Assembly: GCA_942491385.1 (NCBI GenBank) | Contig: CALOAF010000007.1 | Coordinates: forward strand, 143,690 to 207,689 | DNA length: 64,000 nucleotides | Direction of reading: 5' to 3' | DNA from: UBA6170 sp942491385 | GTDB taxonomy: Bacteria > Chloroflexota > Anaerolineae > Anaerolineales > Anaerolineaceae | In this document: positions 18,403 to 29,668 of the stretch, one piece after another | Layout: each line of letters begins with the position of its first letter | How positions within the stretch are numbered: position 1 is the first letter of the stretch | The notes under the pieces: model-generated | Database searches by the model: none | Seen by the model: only the letters and a program-made list of their open reading frames with translations | What the model was told of the DNA's origin: nothing | Made by a program: the position numbers and the translations under genes

Positions 18403-20892
18403 ATGCAAGTGTATGTTCAGATAATCGTCAATGTTCCTGGAATTGAAGGTGTTTTTGATTACCATGTGCCACAGGAATATCAAAAAGACCTCGAAATTGG
18501 TGCCTTGGTTCTGGTTCCTTTTGGCAGGCAAACAGCCCAGGGTATCATCCAGGCTTTCGTAGCGACGCCACAAGTCCCTAAAACCAAACCCATTGATAGT
18601 GTAATTGACCCGCATGCGGTTATTAATTCTGCCCAACAAAAATTAGCTGAATGGATGTCCAAAGAGACTATTTCCCCAATTTCAGCTTGTTATAAATTGA
18701 TGCTGCCCCCCGGCTTAAGCCAACAGGTGGATAGTATGTATCAATTGATACAAACATCATCAGAAGTTCCCTTATCGCCCACACAAAGAAGAATTGTTAC
18801 CACACTGAAGGATAAAGGAGCCCAGCGTGGAGCCCAACTCAATCGGGCGTTTTCTCATGTAAACTGGAAAGCAGCCATTCGAAAGTTAATTCAATTAGGG
18901 ATTGTTCAATCACAGACTTACCTTGCTCCTCCTCGCGTTCATGCAAAAATGGTGCGCACCATTCATTTGAACATAAAGGCTGAAGACATCGAACCCCGAT
19001 TGGGTGAGATAAGCAGGCAGGGTACCACATATGAACGCAGAAGAGAAATCCTACGCCTGTTATCAAGCCAGCCTGATGGAATAGAATCATCCATGGTAAC
19101 GATAGCAACCGGTGCTAATACAAACGATTTAAAGCGCTTAGCGGATGCCGGCATCATTTACTTTGGAGAAATCGAGGTGATTCGAGATCCATTAGATGAC
19201 TTTGAAACGATTTCTCATGATCCGCCGATTTTGACGGAAGATCAGCAAAAAATCTGGTCGCAATTGAAGGATCTGATTGAGCGTCAAAATGTTCAAAAAC
19301 CTGTTTTACTACATGGGGTAACCGGATCAGGAAAAACAGAAATATATTTGCGCATGGTGAGAGCCGTTTTAGAGCAAGGAAAGACGGCCATCGTTCTGGT
19401 TCCCGAAATCAGCCTCACACCACAAACCGTAAAACGCTTTCAGGCTCGATTCGCTGGAAAAGTTGGGATCATCCATTCTCAAATTTCTGAAGGCGCAAGA
19501 TTTGATACCTGGCGGAGAATTCGCAAAGGTGAGCTGAGCGTTATCGTTGGACCTAGATCAGCCTTATTTTCACCTTTAGAAAATCTTGGATTAATCATTG
19601 TAGATGAAGCACATGATGACTCATATTTCCAGGATGATTTTCCTCCCAGATACAATGCGATTCATGGAGCTGAAGTCTATGCAAAATTAAACCAGGCAAT
19701 AATTGTTTTTGGTACTGCCACCCCCAGTATTGAAATGATGTACAGAGCAAACCAACAAAATTGGCCAATTCTGGATTTGCCATTGCGGGTAATAGCGCAC
19801 ACAGATGCTGTCAGAACTGAATTGTTGGCAGGGAATCATTTTCCTCAACAGGATTTAGCATCTCTGCCGTTGCCAGAAGTAAGTATCATTGATATGCGTC
19901 GTGAGCTCAAACAAGGCAATCGTTCGATCTTTAGTCATGAGTTGCATGATCGTATTCGAAAAACATTGGACGCTGGATATCAAGCGATCTTATTCTTAAA
20001 TCGTCGTGGCGCTGCAACCTATGTGTTTTGCCGTAATTGTGGCTATCGGTTGTCTTGCCCTCGTTGTGATATACCTCTCACTTTCCATGCAGATCAGAAC
20101 CATTTACTATGTCATCATTGTGGGTATACCCGCCAGATGCCCGGCACCTGCCCACAATGTAAGAGTAATCAAATTCGCCAATTTGGGATCGGTACAGAAA
20201 GGGTTGAACAGGAAGTCGTTAAACAATTTCCTGCAGCGCGTGTGATCCGGATGGATTCCGGAATATCCAGGCAAAAGGGTATTCACGAAGTACTATTACG
20301 AAAGTTTGCAGATCGCAAAGCTGACATCTTGGTTGGGACTCAAATGTTAGCAAAAGGAATCGACTTTCCTTTTGTCACTTTGGTTGGTGTTATTTTGGCA
20401 GATGTTGGATTATCGATGCCTGACTTCAGAGGGCCTGAACGAACTTTTCAATTATTGACCCAGGTCGCAGGCAGGGCTGGAAGAAGTCCGCTTGGAGGAA
20501 ATGTTGTCTTTCAAACGTATCAACCGGATGAATACCCCATAAGAATGGCTGCTAAACATGATTTTAAGGCGTTTTACGATCATGAGTTAGCATATCGATC
20601 CAAACTTGGGTATCCACCTTTTTCGCGATTGATTCGACTGGAATTTCGAAGCAGGGATGAAGATGAGGCAAAAAATGATGCACAGTCGATGGCAGAAAAA
20701 TTAAATTATTGGATAGAAGATGGACATCACAAACAGACGGATATCATCGGTCCGGTGCCTTGTTTCTTTCCAAAATTGAATGCTGTTTACCGTTGGCAGA
20801 TCATTTTGCGTGGTCCGCGACCTATTGATGTATTAACCAACAGGGATTTAGGAGAAACAACGGTCACGGTTGATCCGGTTTCTTTATTATGA
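18403..20892 (+). CDS. priA: primosomal replication restart helicase PriA
   Basis: 829 residues. An N-terminal 3'-end DNA-binding domain (IEGVFDYHVP, ALVLVPFGRQ) is followed by the helicase core, with Walker A GVTGSGKTE and the DEAHDDS box. The zinc module inserted in the second helicase half has CRNCGYRLSCPRCD and CHHCGY to CPQCKS, eight cysteines in all. The C-terminal DEAD-like motif VAGRAGRSPLGG and the PriA C-terminal domain complete it. It reloads the replicative helicase at stalled forks. It starts 15 bases after the MEMO1 gene. Confidence 0.95.
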   Translation: MQVYVQIIVNVPGIEGVFDYHVPQEYQKDLEIGALVLVPFGRQTAQGIIQAFVATPQVPKTKPIDSVIDPHAVINSAQQKLAEWMSKETISPISACYKLMLPPGLSQQVDSMYQLIQTSSEVPLSPTQRRIVTTLKDKGAQRGAQLNRAFSHVNWKAAIRKLIQLGIVQSQTYLAPPRVHAKMVRTIHLNIKAEDIEPRLGEISRQGTTYERRREILRLLSSQPDGIESSMVTIATGANTNDLKRLADAGIIYFGEIEVIRDPLDDFETISHDPPILTEDQQKIWSQLKDLIERQNVQKPVLLHGVTGSGKTEIYLRMVRAVLEQGKTAIVLVPEISLTPQTVKRFQARFAGKVGIIHSQISEGARFDTWRRIRKGELSVIVGPRSALFSPLENLGLIIVDEAHDDSYFQDDFPPRYNAIHGAEVYAKLNQAIIVFGTATPSIEMMYRANQQNWPILDLPLRVIAHTDAVRTELLAGNHFPQQDLASLPLPEVSIIDMRRELKQGNRSIFSHELHDRIRKTLDAGYQAILFLNRRGAATYVFCRNCGYRLSCPRCDIPLTFHADQNHLLCHHCGYTRQMPGTCPQCKSNQIRQFGIGTERVEQEVVKQFPAARVIRMDSGISRQKGIHEVLLRKFADRKADILVGTQMLAKGIDFPFVTLVGVILADVGLSMPDFRGPERTFQLLTQVAGRAGRSPLGGNVVFQTYQPDEYPIRMAAKHDFKAFYDHELAYRSKLGYPPFSRLIRLEFRSRDEDEAKNDAQSMAEKLNYWIEDGHHKQTDIIGPVPCFFPKLNAVYRWQIILRGPRPIDVLTNRDLGETTVTVDPVSLL

Positions 20893-20898
20893 AAAACA

Positions 20899-20935
20899 AA
20901 AACGCGTTCCGGATGATTATCTAGGAACGCGTTTT
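20899..20935 (+). terminator. bidirectional intrinsic terminator between convergent priA and M23 genes
   Basis: AAAACGCGTTCC / GGAACGCGTTTT, a perfect 12-base stem with a 13-base loop. A/T runs on both sides allow it to act on either strand. Confidence 0.8.
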
Positions 20936-20953
20936 AATCTTCTTATTAAATAT

Positions 20954-22035
20954 TTAAGGCAGAACGTAGTGGGGGTTAAGAAAACCACCCATAAATCTGA
21001 CTTCAAAATGCAAATGAGGACCGGTAGAATTTCCTGAGCTTCCGGCTGCGCCAATAACAGAACCCTGATAAACACTGGCACCACAGCGAACACTTATCAC
21101 ACTTAAGTGGGCATACAATGTCTGGTAACCATTACCATGGTCAATCATAATCATATTTCCATAACCACCACTGATACCACCTGCGTACACCACCACACCA
21201 CTGTCTGAAGCATATACATTATCTCCGGTCATAGCTCCGATATCAATTGCCAGATGGCCACTCCAGTAATCATTCCCCGAGATGAACTGATTATTGGTTG
21301 GCCAGATGAAAGTGCCGGTACCATACGCTCCTCCAGCAGATGTGTCACAAGCACCTGGAATGGTACTGTTGACTCCGGCGGGTCCTCTCGGAATGGTTGG
21401 AACAACCCATTGTTGGAATTCTCTTTTACCACCTGGAATCATCACATATGTAGCTGGTGTTATTTCCGGATCGGTCCGATCAATTTTATTTGGTGTCCAA
21501 TCCAGGATTGCATCTTTATCGACCTTAAATTTACTAGCGACTGCTTCTAAAGTATCCCCTTTTTGCCATTCATAATAGACACCATCAGTGGAGGAATACG
21601 CAACTCATTTCCTACTGAAATCATGTGGGGGTCGTCATTCATTGTGTCTTTATTGGCCCATAAAATTGTTTCAGGGGTGAGATTGAAAAAATTTGCTATC
21701 CCAAAAACCGAATCGCCGGTTTCAATCGTATAGGTTGTTGCCTCAGTTCTTGCTCTGGTTGGAATAATGGTAACCGGATTTGCATATCGGATCAATGAAT
21801 AATCATTGTCGACCGACTCAAAATTAGGAAGTGCTGCAGGTGCCGAAACAAATGCATCGACTGCCTCAGTATTAACATTCTGTGTCCAGGTTGTTTGTGC
21901 AGGTTTGAAAAACTGTACAGCAACAAAAACCAAGATGGCTATCATCACGGATGCCAGTCCCCAAAAAATGATGGAAATTATTTTATTTGTGTTTGTTGGT
22001 TGAGTGATTTCTACTTGTTTTTTCTTTAAATTCAC
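20954..22035 (-). CDS. LysM / M23 peptidase-family protein (frameshifted paralogue)
   Basis: The gene starts at a GTG at 22035 that overlaps the rho stop. The first part (22035 to about 21590) holds a membrane helix and a LysM module ending GNELRIPP. The reading frame then shifts near 21587-21593; the other frame continues with TDGVYYEWQKGDTLEAVASKF and runs on to the M23 domain. One added base at a short C run restores about 360 residues. The M23 ligands are present (HLAIDIG, TGPHLHFEV). Layout and several blocks (GTFIWP, FISG-DY) match the 16266 paralogue. It is probably a cell-wall hydrolase; as written it is broken. Confidence 0.8.
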
Positions 22036-23315
22036 ATACCCTCCGTAAGGTTTTCTAAGAATTCTACATTATTTTTGGTTTTTGACAAGCGTTGTAGAAT
22101 AGCTTCGGTTGCTACGGATGTATCCATTCCCGCTCCTTGTGGGGGATTGGAGATCATTTGTATGTACATTCGGCGCATAACCCATATCTTTTGAAGAATA
22201 TCGGGGCTGATTAAGAGATCTTCACGCCGGGTTGAGGATTTTTCAATATCGATGGCTGGAAATATGCGACGTTCCTGCAATCGTCTGGAAAGGTGTAATT
22301 CCATATTACCAGTCCCTTTGAACTCTTCATACACCACATCATCTAATCTTGAACCGGTATCAACCAATGCGGTGGCAATGATAGTGAGTGATCCACCCTC
22401 TTCAATATTTCGAGCAGCGCCATAAAACCGTTTTGGGGGATATAGCGCGGATGGATCCATACCGCCCGAGAGTGTTCTACCGGATGGGGTTACCGACATA
22501 TTATAGGCACGTGCCAGACGGGTGAGGGAATCCATCAAAATAACAACATCTTTTCCATTTTCGACCAATCTTTTTGCCCGACTCAGTGCAATTTCTGAGG
22601 TTCTTACATGGGCAGTTACAGGTTCATCAAATGTAGAAGCAACGACTTCGGCGTCGACAGAGCGATCCATATCTGTTACTTCTTCAGGTCGTTCACCAAT
22701 TAGCACCAGAGAGACATACGTGCCAGGATTATTCGTTGTAATGGCATTACATAATTCTTTAATGATGGTCGTTTTACCTGCCTTAGGGGGTGAAACAATC
22801 ATTGCTCGTTGACCACGTCCGATTGGTGCAATTAAATCGATTAACCTGGTGGATAGAATTTTGGGATCAGTTTCAAGTTCAAAGCGTTGATCAGGAAAAA
22901 TTGGGATTAGATTCTCAAATTTAAGTCTTGGTCTGATACTTTCTGCCTCAAACCCGTTGATGAAATCAACTTTGACAATTCCAAAATGTCGTTCAGAATC
23001 GCGTGGGGGTCTCGCTAATCCAATCACGAGATCGCCACTCCTCAGATCGAATCTGCGGATTTGAGCTTGTGATACATAAACATCATCTTTTCCAAGTTTA
23101 TAGTTTTGTCTGAGAAAACCAATTCCTTCAGGCATAACTTCTAATATACCCCCTCGAACTTCTTCGCCTTCTTCATTCGGCTCGCTGGAATGCTGTGCAA
23201 TGCGAACAATCAAATTTTCTCTTTTTAGCCGATTTGAATTGATAATATTTAAGTCTTTGGCCATTTTTCTTAATTCAAAGAGTGAGCTAATTTCGAGATC
23301 AGTTACATTAATCAT
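22032..23315 (-). CDS. rho: transcription termination factor Rho
   Basis: 427 residues. An N-terminal RNA-binding part (IFELRKMAK-like helix and cold-shock fold with GILEVMPEGIGFLR) precedes the RecA-like ATPase with Walker A PPKAGKTT, VILMDSLTRLARAYN and the Q/R-loop blocks SGGMDPSALYPPKRFYGAAR and KGTGNMELHLSRRLQERR. It is a hexameric RNA helicase that ends transcription. It is the first gene of a two-gene unit with the M23 protein, whose GTG overlaps its TGA. Confidence 0.96.
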   Translation of the reverse strand: MINVTDLEISSLFELRKMAKDLNIINSNRLKRENLIVRIAQHSSEPNEEGEEVRGGILEVMPEGIGFLRQNYKLGKDDVYVSQAQIRRFDLRSGDLVIGLARPPRDSERHFGIVKVDFINGFEAESIRPRLKFENLIPIFPDQRFELETDPKILSTRLIDLIAPIGRGQRAMIVSPPKAGKTTIIKELCNAITTNNPGTYVSLVLIGERPEEVTDMDRSVDAEVVASTFDEPVTAHVRTSEIALSRAKRLVENGKDVVILMDSLTRLARAYNMSVTPSGRTLSGGMDPSALYPPKRFYGAARNIEEGGSLTIIATALVDTGSRLDDVVYEEFKGTGNMELHLSRRLQERRIFPAIDIEKSSTRREDLLISPDILQKIWVMRRMYIQMISNPPQGAGMDTSVATEAILQRLSKTKNNVEFLENLTEGM

Positions 23316-23560
23316 GGGATTCCTTTAGAAAAGGTTAAATTTTACAATTAGGATTTTTATTTCAAGCAAATACTATTCGTGCAAAGATAGACCTTTGATG
23401 AAGTGCATATAAACGAAAACTGGATTGTAATTTTGGGAAAGAAAAAATCTTATGTTCGTCTTTCTGAATAAAAAAATTATATCACGTGGAAAATTTACAA
23501 GCAAGTAAAACCAGCTGAAACATACTACAAAAACACCGCTTTTTTGTGTTTTAATGTTCC

Positions 23561-24789
23561 CTATAATTTCCCGAGCAGCGCATAAAATAAATATTTAACT
23601 TTGAATTCTTTCCCGGACAGCAGATTTTGAGCTCTGAAAAATTCCGAAACGGAGCGAATAATCCAAATAAGCTGAGAATATTAATAAACCAATGGCAATT
23701 AATGTTGCAAGAAGGGACATTCCCAGCTGCAAGTCGAGTCATCATTGTAACCGGAGAAGTGAAAGGGAAGAGACTTAAAATAATCGCTAACGATCCATTC
23801 GGATTTTCAATGATTGGTGACAACAAAACAAGCGGTATTACCATGGGGATAACAAGAATTGTAGTCGCTTGTGATGCCTCCTTGATGTTGGATACCAAAG
23901 CACCAATTCCTGCCATCAAACTTGCATATAAGATGTACCCCAGAACGAAGAAAACCATACCCCAGACTAAAATAGATGTTGGTAATTGAAATTCTTCGGG
24001 TAAAGCCAGGCTTCTTCCACTCATTCGAAGAACTAATAGGCCGGTTCCACTCCAAACAAAGGTTTGTAGTAAACCAACCAATCCTAAGGCGATAATTTTT
24101 CCACTCAGTAATTGCATGGGTTTGATTGATGTCAGCAGAATCTCGATGACACGATTGGATTTTTCATTGGTAATACTATTTAACATCATGCTTGCACTAC
24201 TTAAAATGACAATGTAGAAAAGGAGGGTAACACCATACGGAAGAAAGAATGTCAATTGACTTTCTGGATCTCTTTGAGGTTCAGGTGATAATATTTCGGT
24301 ATTAAATATGGGATATGTATTCACCAGGCTCATAATTTCCAAATTTTCGGATAATAAGGCAGAATTTATTAGATTTTCTATTAGATAATTGTCATTATTT
24401 GCACTGAGTGGGTTGAAATCCGGTCGATAGACGATGATCTCCCCTTGTTGCACATAATCATCGGGAATGAGATAGAATGCTTTAATTTTGATTGAATTTA
24501 AATCGCGCTCAGCAGCTTGCTGGGTAAAATATAACTTGATATGATCCTTCAGGTCTTCAGGGATTTCAGTGATAAATTCGTTTCATCCAATATACCTATG
24601 GACATTACTTCCTCTTGGGGTTGTCAGGCTGGAAACCAAATTGGTGATGCCAGAACTCCTGTCCTTATTGCCGATTACCAGCGTAAAAATCATGCCAACC
24701 AGGGGAAGCAAAAGCAATGTGATAATAAAGGATTTTCTCTTGATGGTTGTAAGCAACTCATTTTTAAATACTAGTAGGGTTTTATTCAT
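23561..24789 (-). pseudogene. ABC-2 type (NatB-like) export permease, multiply frameshifted
   Basis: Starts at the ATG at 24789 with MNKTLLVFKNELLTTIKRKSFI, the usual opening of NatB/YhaP-type permeases. Membrane segments follow: LLPYGVTLLFYIVIL, the ITNEKSNRVIEILLTSIKP loop, and several C-terminal helices. An in-frame TGA near 24583 is flanked by compensating shifts. Near 23715 the frame changes at least twice before an ending like FRAQNLLSGKEFKVKY, with a TAG near 23561. Intact homologues would have about 410 residues. It is the third gene of the operon, one base after permease 1. Confidence 0.7.
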
Positions 24790-24790
24790 T

Positions 24791-26014
24791 TTATGGCCTT
24801 TGTGTCAGGATATCTTTAAGCGAAAGTTTCTTGCCATAGCGCAACATACCTAAGCGAAAGGCTCTGCCTGCGATCCAGAGCGCTGCTATTGCGAATATAA
24901 ATAATAGCGCAACTGTGAATATAACTTGCCAAACTGGAACATTGGAAAGAGCTGCCCGCATAGGCAGAGCTAACGGGTGCTGTAAAGGGAAACATACTTA
25001 AGAATATGGATAAGGGCTATTGGGCTTTTCAATTAATACACTCATAAACCAATAATGGGAACGCCATGGGCATTGTGAAAATTCCAGCTATCTGCTGCGC
25101 TTCGCGAGTTTCTGTAGTGGTTGCTCCTAAGCGCAGCCATCATAGCGGCTACCATTACAAAGGCTGGCAAGAATACGAGGATAGTTAATAGAAGAAATGA
25201 AAAATCAATTTTGGTGGATTGTATGTCAGGAAATAGGCGAAATAGTGCAGCAATGCCAATAATTCCAACTATGATCCAGACTACTAATTGTGTTAACCCA
25301 ACACTTAAATTACCAATTACTTTGGCGGTCATTAATTGTGTCGGGGATAATGAAGTGACCATAATTTCCATGGTGCGATTTTCTTTTTCCTCAACCACAG
25401 ATTGAAGAAGATAACCAGCGCTGATATTGACTGCCATGATAAATAAAAATCCAGCTAAAAACGGTAATATGAAAACTAAAATATCGTTTTCACTGGTCGA
25501 TTTCTCTGATGCAGTGGTGATAATTTCAAAACTTGCTCCTGACATAATTCGATCTGATGAGTTGATCCGGTAAGTCATATCTTATAGCATTTATTTTGAT
25601 GAATTCTCGAAAAGGATTAATCAAACTGGAATCTGGAGCTTCTTGGGCAACAACATTGAACTTGTCCTAGTTTCAATGAAATCTGCAGGAATAACGAAAT
25701 AGGATTGAATTTGTTCAGCATCCAATGTCTTTCTAGCATCCGCTTCATTTTTATAAGGAAGGAATTCAATCGGTTTCAGCAAAGGTGCAATTGGAGCTTC
25801 CATTGTTGGTATAAGTTGTCGGTTCTCCAATAAACCGTTTCGATCAACATAACCAACTGGAGTATCATCATACTGAAAATGATGCCATAAGAACACCAAT
25901 ACCTACCATTAATAGAACTAATAAAGGCAAACATAAAATCAGCCAATATAAAACGTTTCCGTTTTACATGTTGCAAATATTCATGTCTTGATCACCAATC
26001 CAGGTTTTATTCAT
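24791..26014 (-). pseudogene. second ABC-2 type (NatB-like) export permease, multiply frameshifted
   Basis: Pieces of one protein lie in different frames. They are MNKTWI (from 26014), HVKRKRFILA, the FQYDDTPVGYVDRNGLLENR segment, FLFIMAVNISAGYLLQSVVEEKENR, MTSLSPTQLMTAKVIGNL, and a C-terminus GRAFRLGMLRYGKKLSLKD ending at 24791. I count at least six register changes; one is clearly a single extra A after MMAAL near 25135. The extracellular loop and the six or so membrane helices of the family can be traced in order. It is decayed or badly sequenced. Confidence 0.7.
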
Positions 26015-26927
26015 GAATTTCATTCCTGATTCAGTTACGACTTGAATAAAAATTTCATCCAAAGTTGGCGTTGCGATTTCAAATTGGTCAAGGTTTATGT
26101 TTGCCATCACCATTGTTTTTAGGAACTCGTGAGATGAAATATAAGGATTGAGCTCGACCTGGTAAAAATGATGATTTTCCAATTTTTTTATTTCTTTTAC
26201 ACCAGGCAGATTATCCGGAATATGATCTTCAGTACGAATATGAATCGCATGACCAGCGTATTTCTTTCTGACATCACTCAAAGTGCCATAAAGCACAGTT
26301 TCTCCCTGGTTGATCAAAACTAAACGATCACATAGCTCTTCAACCTGATGCATTTGGTGGGTGCACATCACGATTGTTTTTCCGAGATTTCTTTGCTCTC
26401 GTAAAATATCTTTGACCATTTGCGTATTAACCGGATCCAAGGCAGAAAATGGCTCATCAATAATAATTAATTCCGGATCATGCACCAGAGTTGTAATCAA
26501 GTTGGGCCTTCTGCTGCATACCTTTACTCAATTCTTTGACTTTTTCTTTTTACGATCTTCCATAAATTGAATCTGTTTAGGTATTCATTGATCAGTTTCT
26601 GACTTTACTTTTTTTAAGTCCTTTCAAAGAAGCCAGGTAATTTAACAAGCATTGTTCAAGATTAATATCCTGGTAAAGTCCCCGTTCTTCAGGTAGGTAC
26701 CCAATTCTATTCTTTTTAGCTTCCTGCATTTTTCCCCCAAAAACAGAAACCTTGCCACTGTCAGGTTTAAAAATATCAAGAATTATTCGAAGGCATGTAG
26801 TTTTTCCAGCACCATTCGGACCTAATAAACCAAAAATTTCACCTGGTTTTACATCAAACGATACCTGATCTAATGCCTTTTGTTGGCCAAAACTTTTTGA
26901 AATGTTATGTACTTCGATCGTGTTCAT
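26015..26927 (-). pseudogene. ABC transporter ATPase (NatA-like), frameshifted
   Basis: The first 111 residues are intact (Walker A GPNGAGKTT, Q-loop region LPEERGLYQDI). Three register changes then fall within about 120 bases (26500-26620). They lie near AGAAACTGATC, at the A-rich AAAAAGAAAAAG, and at an extra G in CTTGATTACA. Joined across frames, the sequence reads as a normal signature (KELSKGMQQKAQL), then Walker B IIIDEPFSALDP and THQMHQVEELCDR. It would power the two permeases downstream, in the manner of NatAB sodium or drug exporters. The substrate is unknown. Confidence 0.75.
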
Positions 26928-27167
26928 GTGAGAAGCTCAATTCTTAAAATAATTTTTGATGGGCTAAGTAATTTAATTGTTTTCATCAATTGACTTTGCA
27001 AAAATCTTCTCATAGTCTATCATTGAAAGATATTGATTTATTGCCGAAAGGCTGACCCTAACCATTTTGGTAGAAAAATTGTGCCCAATTGGAGGAATTA
27101 ATTATATCAAACCTCAATGAAGATGCCTTTTGAACCTGAAAATATATCAATTATTTGGAGAATGAAA

Positions 27168-28331
27168 ATGGAAATGACATCACGTGAACGAGTACAAACA
27201 GTCTTGAATTATGAAATACCTGACAGAGTCCCGATTGTTATTGGGGTCAGTAACGCGACCGGGATAAAAATAAAACCATATCGCGGAATAAAGAAAATTT
27301 TAGGGATCGAAAGTGAAGACCGATATATTTACGATTGGCCAGAATTAGGCTCAGCGCTTCCTGATGAAAGAGTAATGCAGCGTCTACACAGCGATGTTCG
27401 TGGGATTCTGGATCGTTTCCCTAAAGAAGTGTATGAAAGAAACCAATCCCGATCACCACACTCTCCATTTTTTGATGACTGGGGCAACGGACAGATGGAG
27501 ATTGGCCCTGATAATTGGTATCCAGGAGTTCACCCAATGCCAGAGGCTAAGACGATTGCAGATCTTGAGTCATCTCCCTGGCCGGATATGGATGATCCCT
27601 ATCGAACAGCGCATGTACGCGAGCAGGCTTTGAAATTACACCAGGAAAACCAGTTTGCCATCATGGGCACTCCCTGGTTGATGTTTCCTTTCGAAAGGGC
27701 CATTGGATTACAGGGAATGGAAACTTTTCTATCGAATATGGCCATGGAACCGGAATTTGCCCAGGAACTTCTCAACCGTATCAATAAACTCTGTATGGTC
27801 AACATGGGTCATTTTTTGGATCAATGCGGTGATGTGATTGACATGATTAAAATTGGCGATGACTTGGGGACCCAGGAAAATTTGATGATCTCACCCAGAA
27901 TGTATCGGAAAATGTTAAAACCTTTTCATGCTGAAATGATCGCCTTGATTAAACAAAAAACAAAGGCCAAAGTGTTCTTTCATACCGATGGAGACGTGTT
28001 TAATCTGATCGAGGATTTCATTGAAATTGGGGTTGATGTTCTCAATCCGATCCAGACTTCAGCAGGAAAAATGTCCAATCTGGAAGAACTAAAAAAACAA
28101 TATGATAAACGAATTGTTTTTTGTGGTGCGATGGATACTCAAAAAGTTCTGCCCCATGGAACTACTGAAGAAGTTAAACAGGAAGTGCGCCGTGTGATCA
28201 ATATATTAGGACAGGGTGGGGGATTTATGCTTGCAACTGTTCATACCGTCATGAATGAGGTGCCAGCAGAAAATGTGTTGGCTATGGTAGATGCTGTTGA
28301 GGAATATGGGTATTATCCCTTGAAGGGTTGA
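27168..28331 (+). CDS. uroporphyrinogen decarboxylase superfamily protein (methyltransferase-like)
   Basis: About 387 residues from the ATG at 27168, chosen because GGAG sits seven bases upstream; the frame opens further at 27117. The TSRERVQTVLNYEIPDRVP opening, FHTDGDVFNLIEDFIEIGVDVLNPIQ, and the FCGAMDTQKVLPHGTTEEV to GGGFMLATVHTV blocks match the UroD/MtaA superfamily. Many members transfer methyl groups from methylated substrates to corrinoid proteins rather than making heme. No corrinoid protein or heme gene is nearby, so the activity is open. It stands alone between divergent and convergent neighbours. Confidence 0.8.
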   Translation: MEMTSRERVQTVLNYEIPDRVPIVIGVSNATGIKIKPYRGIKKILGIESEDRYIYDWPELGSALPDERVMQRLHSDVRGILDRFPKEVYERNQSRSPHSPFFDDWGNGQMEIGPDNWYPGVHPMPEAKTIADLESSPWPDMDDPYRTAHVREQALKLHQENQFAIMGTPWLMFPFERAIGLQGMETFLSNMAMEPEFAQELLNRINKLCMVNMGHFLDQCGDVIDMIKIGDDLGTQENLMISPRMYRKMLKPFHAEMIALIKQKTKAKVFFHTDGDVFNLIEDFIEIGVDVLNPIQTSAGKMSNLEELKKQYDKRIVFCGAMDTQKVLPHGTTEEVKQEVRRVINILGQGGGFMLATVHTVMNEVPAENVLAMVDAVEEYGYYPLKG

Positions 28332-28335
28332 AAAT

Positions 28336-28363
28336 AAAAAAGAACCTGTGAAGGTCCTTTTTT
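28336..28363 (+). terminator. intrinsic terminator between convergent genes
   Basis: AAAAAAGAACC / GGTCCTTTTTT around a TGTGAA loop with one mismatch. It can serve the UroD-like gene (+) and the ABC permease (-). Confidence 0.75.
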
Positions 28364-28373
28364 ATCTGTATTT

Positions 28374-29666
28374 TTACTCTTTTTCGTATGGTTCGCCTTC
28401 TGCCGCCGGAGCGTGACCACGTCCGATCACACCTGCCAGAACGACAATAGTTGCCAGGTAGGGTGCCATGCCAATAAATTCACTTGGTATGGGAACCTGT
28501 AGTAAGGACGATTTCGTGGAAAGTGAGTCAAAGAATCCAAATAATAAGCCTGCTCCCATGGAGCCAACCGGGTGCCAGTTGCCAAAAATCATGGCTGCCA
28601 GACCGATAAACCCACGGCCAGCCGTCATGACTTCATCAAAGCGACCAGATGAGCCTAGTGAGAAATAAGTGCCACCAAATCCAGCCATCATGCCACCCAG
28701 AATGACAGCCATATATTGTGTTCTGTGAACATTTATCCCTAAGGTATCAGCTGCCTTGGGATGCTCACCAACCGATCGCAGCCTTAATCCCCAGCGTGTC
28801 TTGAAGAGCATAAAAGTAAGCAGGAACACGAAGAAAAACATGGCGAACACGTACATGTTATGACTGAAAAGGATAGGCCCAATAAATGGAATCTCAGAAA
28901 GTATAGGTACATTAATCTGGGGAAACATGCCTGGTTCATTCAAAAATTGGTAATCTACTTTTTGAATATATTTTGAAGAAAGATAGGATGTAATACCAGT
29001 AGCGAAAATATTGATAACAGTACCGGAAATAATTTGATTGATTTTGTATTTGATACTAAGCCAACCATGAATTAACCCATCAAACCACCTGCCAATTATG
29101 CCTGCCAAGAGACCAATCAAAAGATTTTGAAATAAAGATGGAAAACACTGTACTGACAAACGCTGCGGTTAACATCATGCCTTCAATAGCGATGTTGATA
29201 ATACCTCCCCGTTCACAGAGAATTCCAGACATTGCTCCTAGTGTCAGGGGCACTGCTCTACCACCATAACCCGTAAAAGGCCAGCCAGGTTTGACTGCCC
29301 TCCGGCTGTAGCCCAGGTTAAGAAACCGAACAGAAATAGACCAGCAACAAGCGCAAGTATGCCATAAGTATATTTGCCAAATCCTCGAATAATTTGATAA
29401 GCACCTAAAAGCCCACAAATTCCAGCAATCATATTCAAATAGGTCAGGCTGGGGAAGACCCAATCTGCTGCTTCGGCTGAACCACCACCAGGATTCATCA
29501 TAAAGCGCGTTTCTACTCCTGGTTCAACATTGATTGCAAAAACCAACCAGATAAAAATTGCAGCTACTAAAAATAGAATACCCATCGTAATTCGACGGCG
29601 CTGCTCTAATTTTAGGATTCCCTGACTCTTTTGTTCGGTTTGAGCATCTTTAGTTATAGTTGTCAT
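28374..29666 (-). CDS. BMP-family ABC importer permease 2 (two frameshifts)
   Basis: Three overlapping pieces make one permease. The first runs from the ATG at 29666 (MTTITKDAQTEQ) to about 29260. The middle carries RAVPLTLGAMSGILCERGG and NIAIEGMMLTAAF. The last runs from about 29135 to 28374 with LRSVGEHPKAADTLGINV and the GRGFIGLAAMIFGNW block. These motifs are typical of the BPD_transp_2 permeases of nucleoside/sugar importers (NupQ-like). Each joint needs a one-base change. The chain is about 430 residues with 9-10 membrane helices. Confidence 0.8.
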
Positions 29667-29668
29667 AT

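Noticed and set aside
24583..24585. In-frame TGA in the NatB-like permease as a selenocysteine or recoded codon
   Set aside because: Neighbouring residues only fit the family after shifting frame on both sides, so a pair of indels explains it better; no SECIS-like hairpin is apparent.
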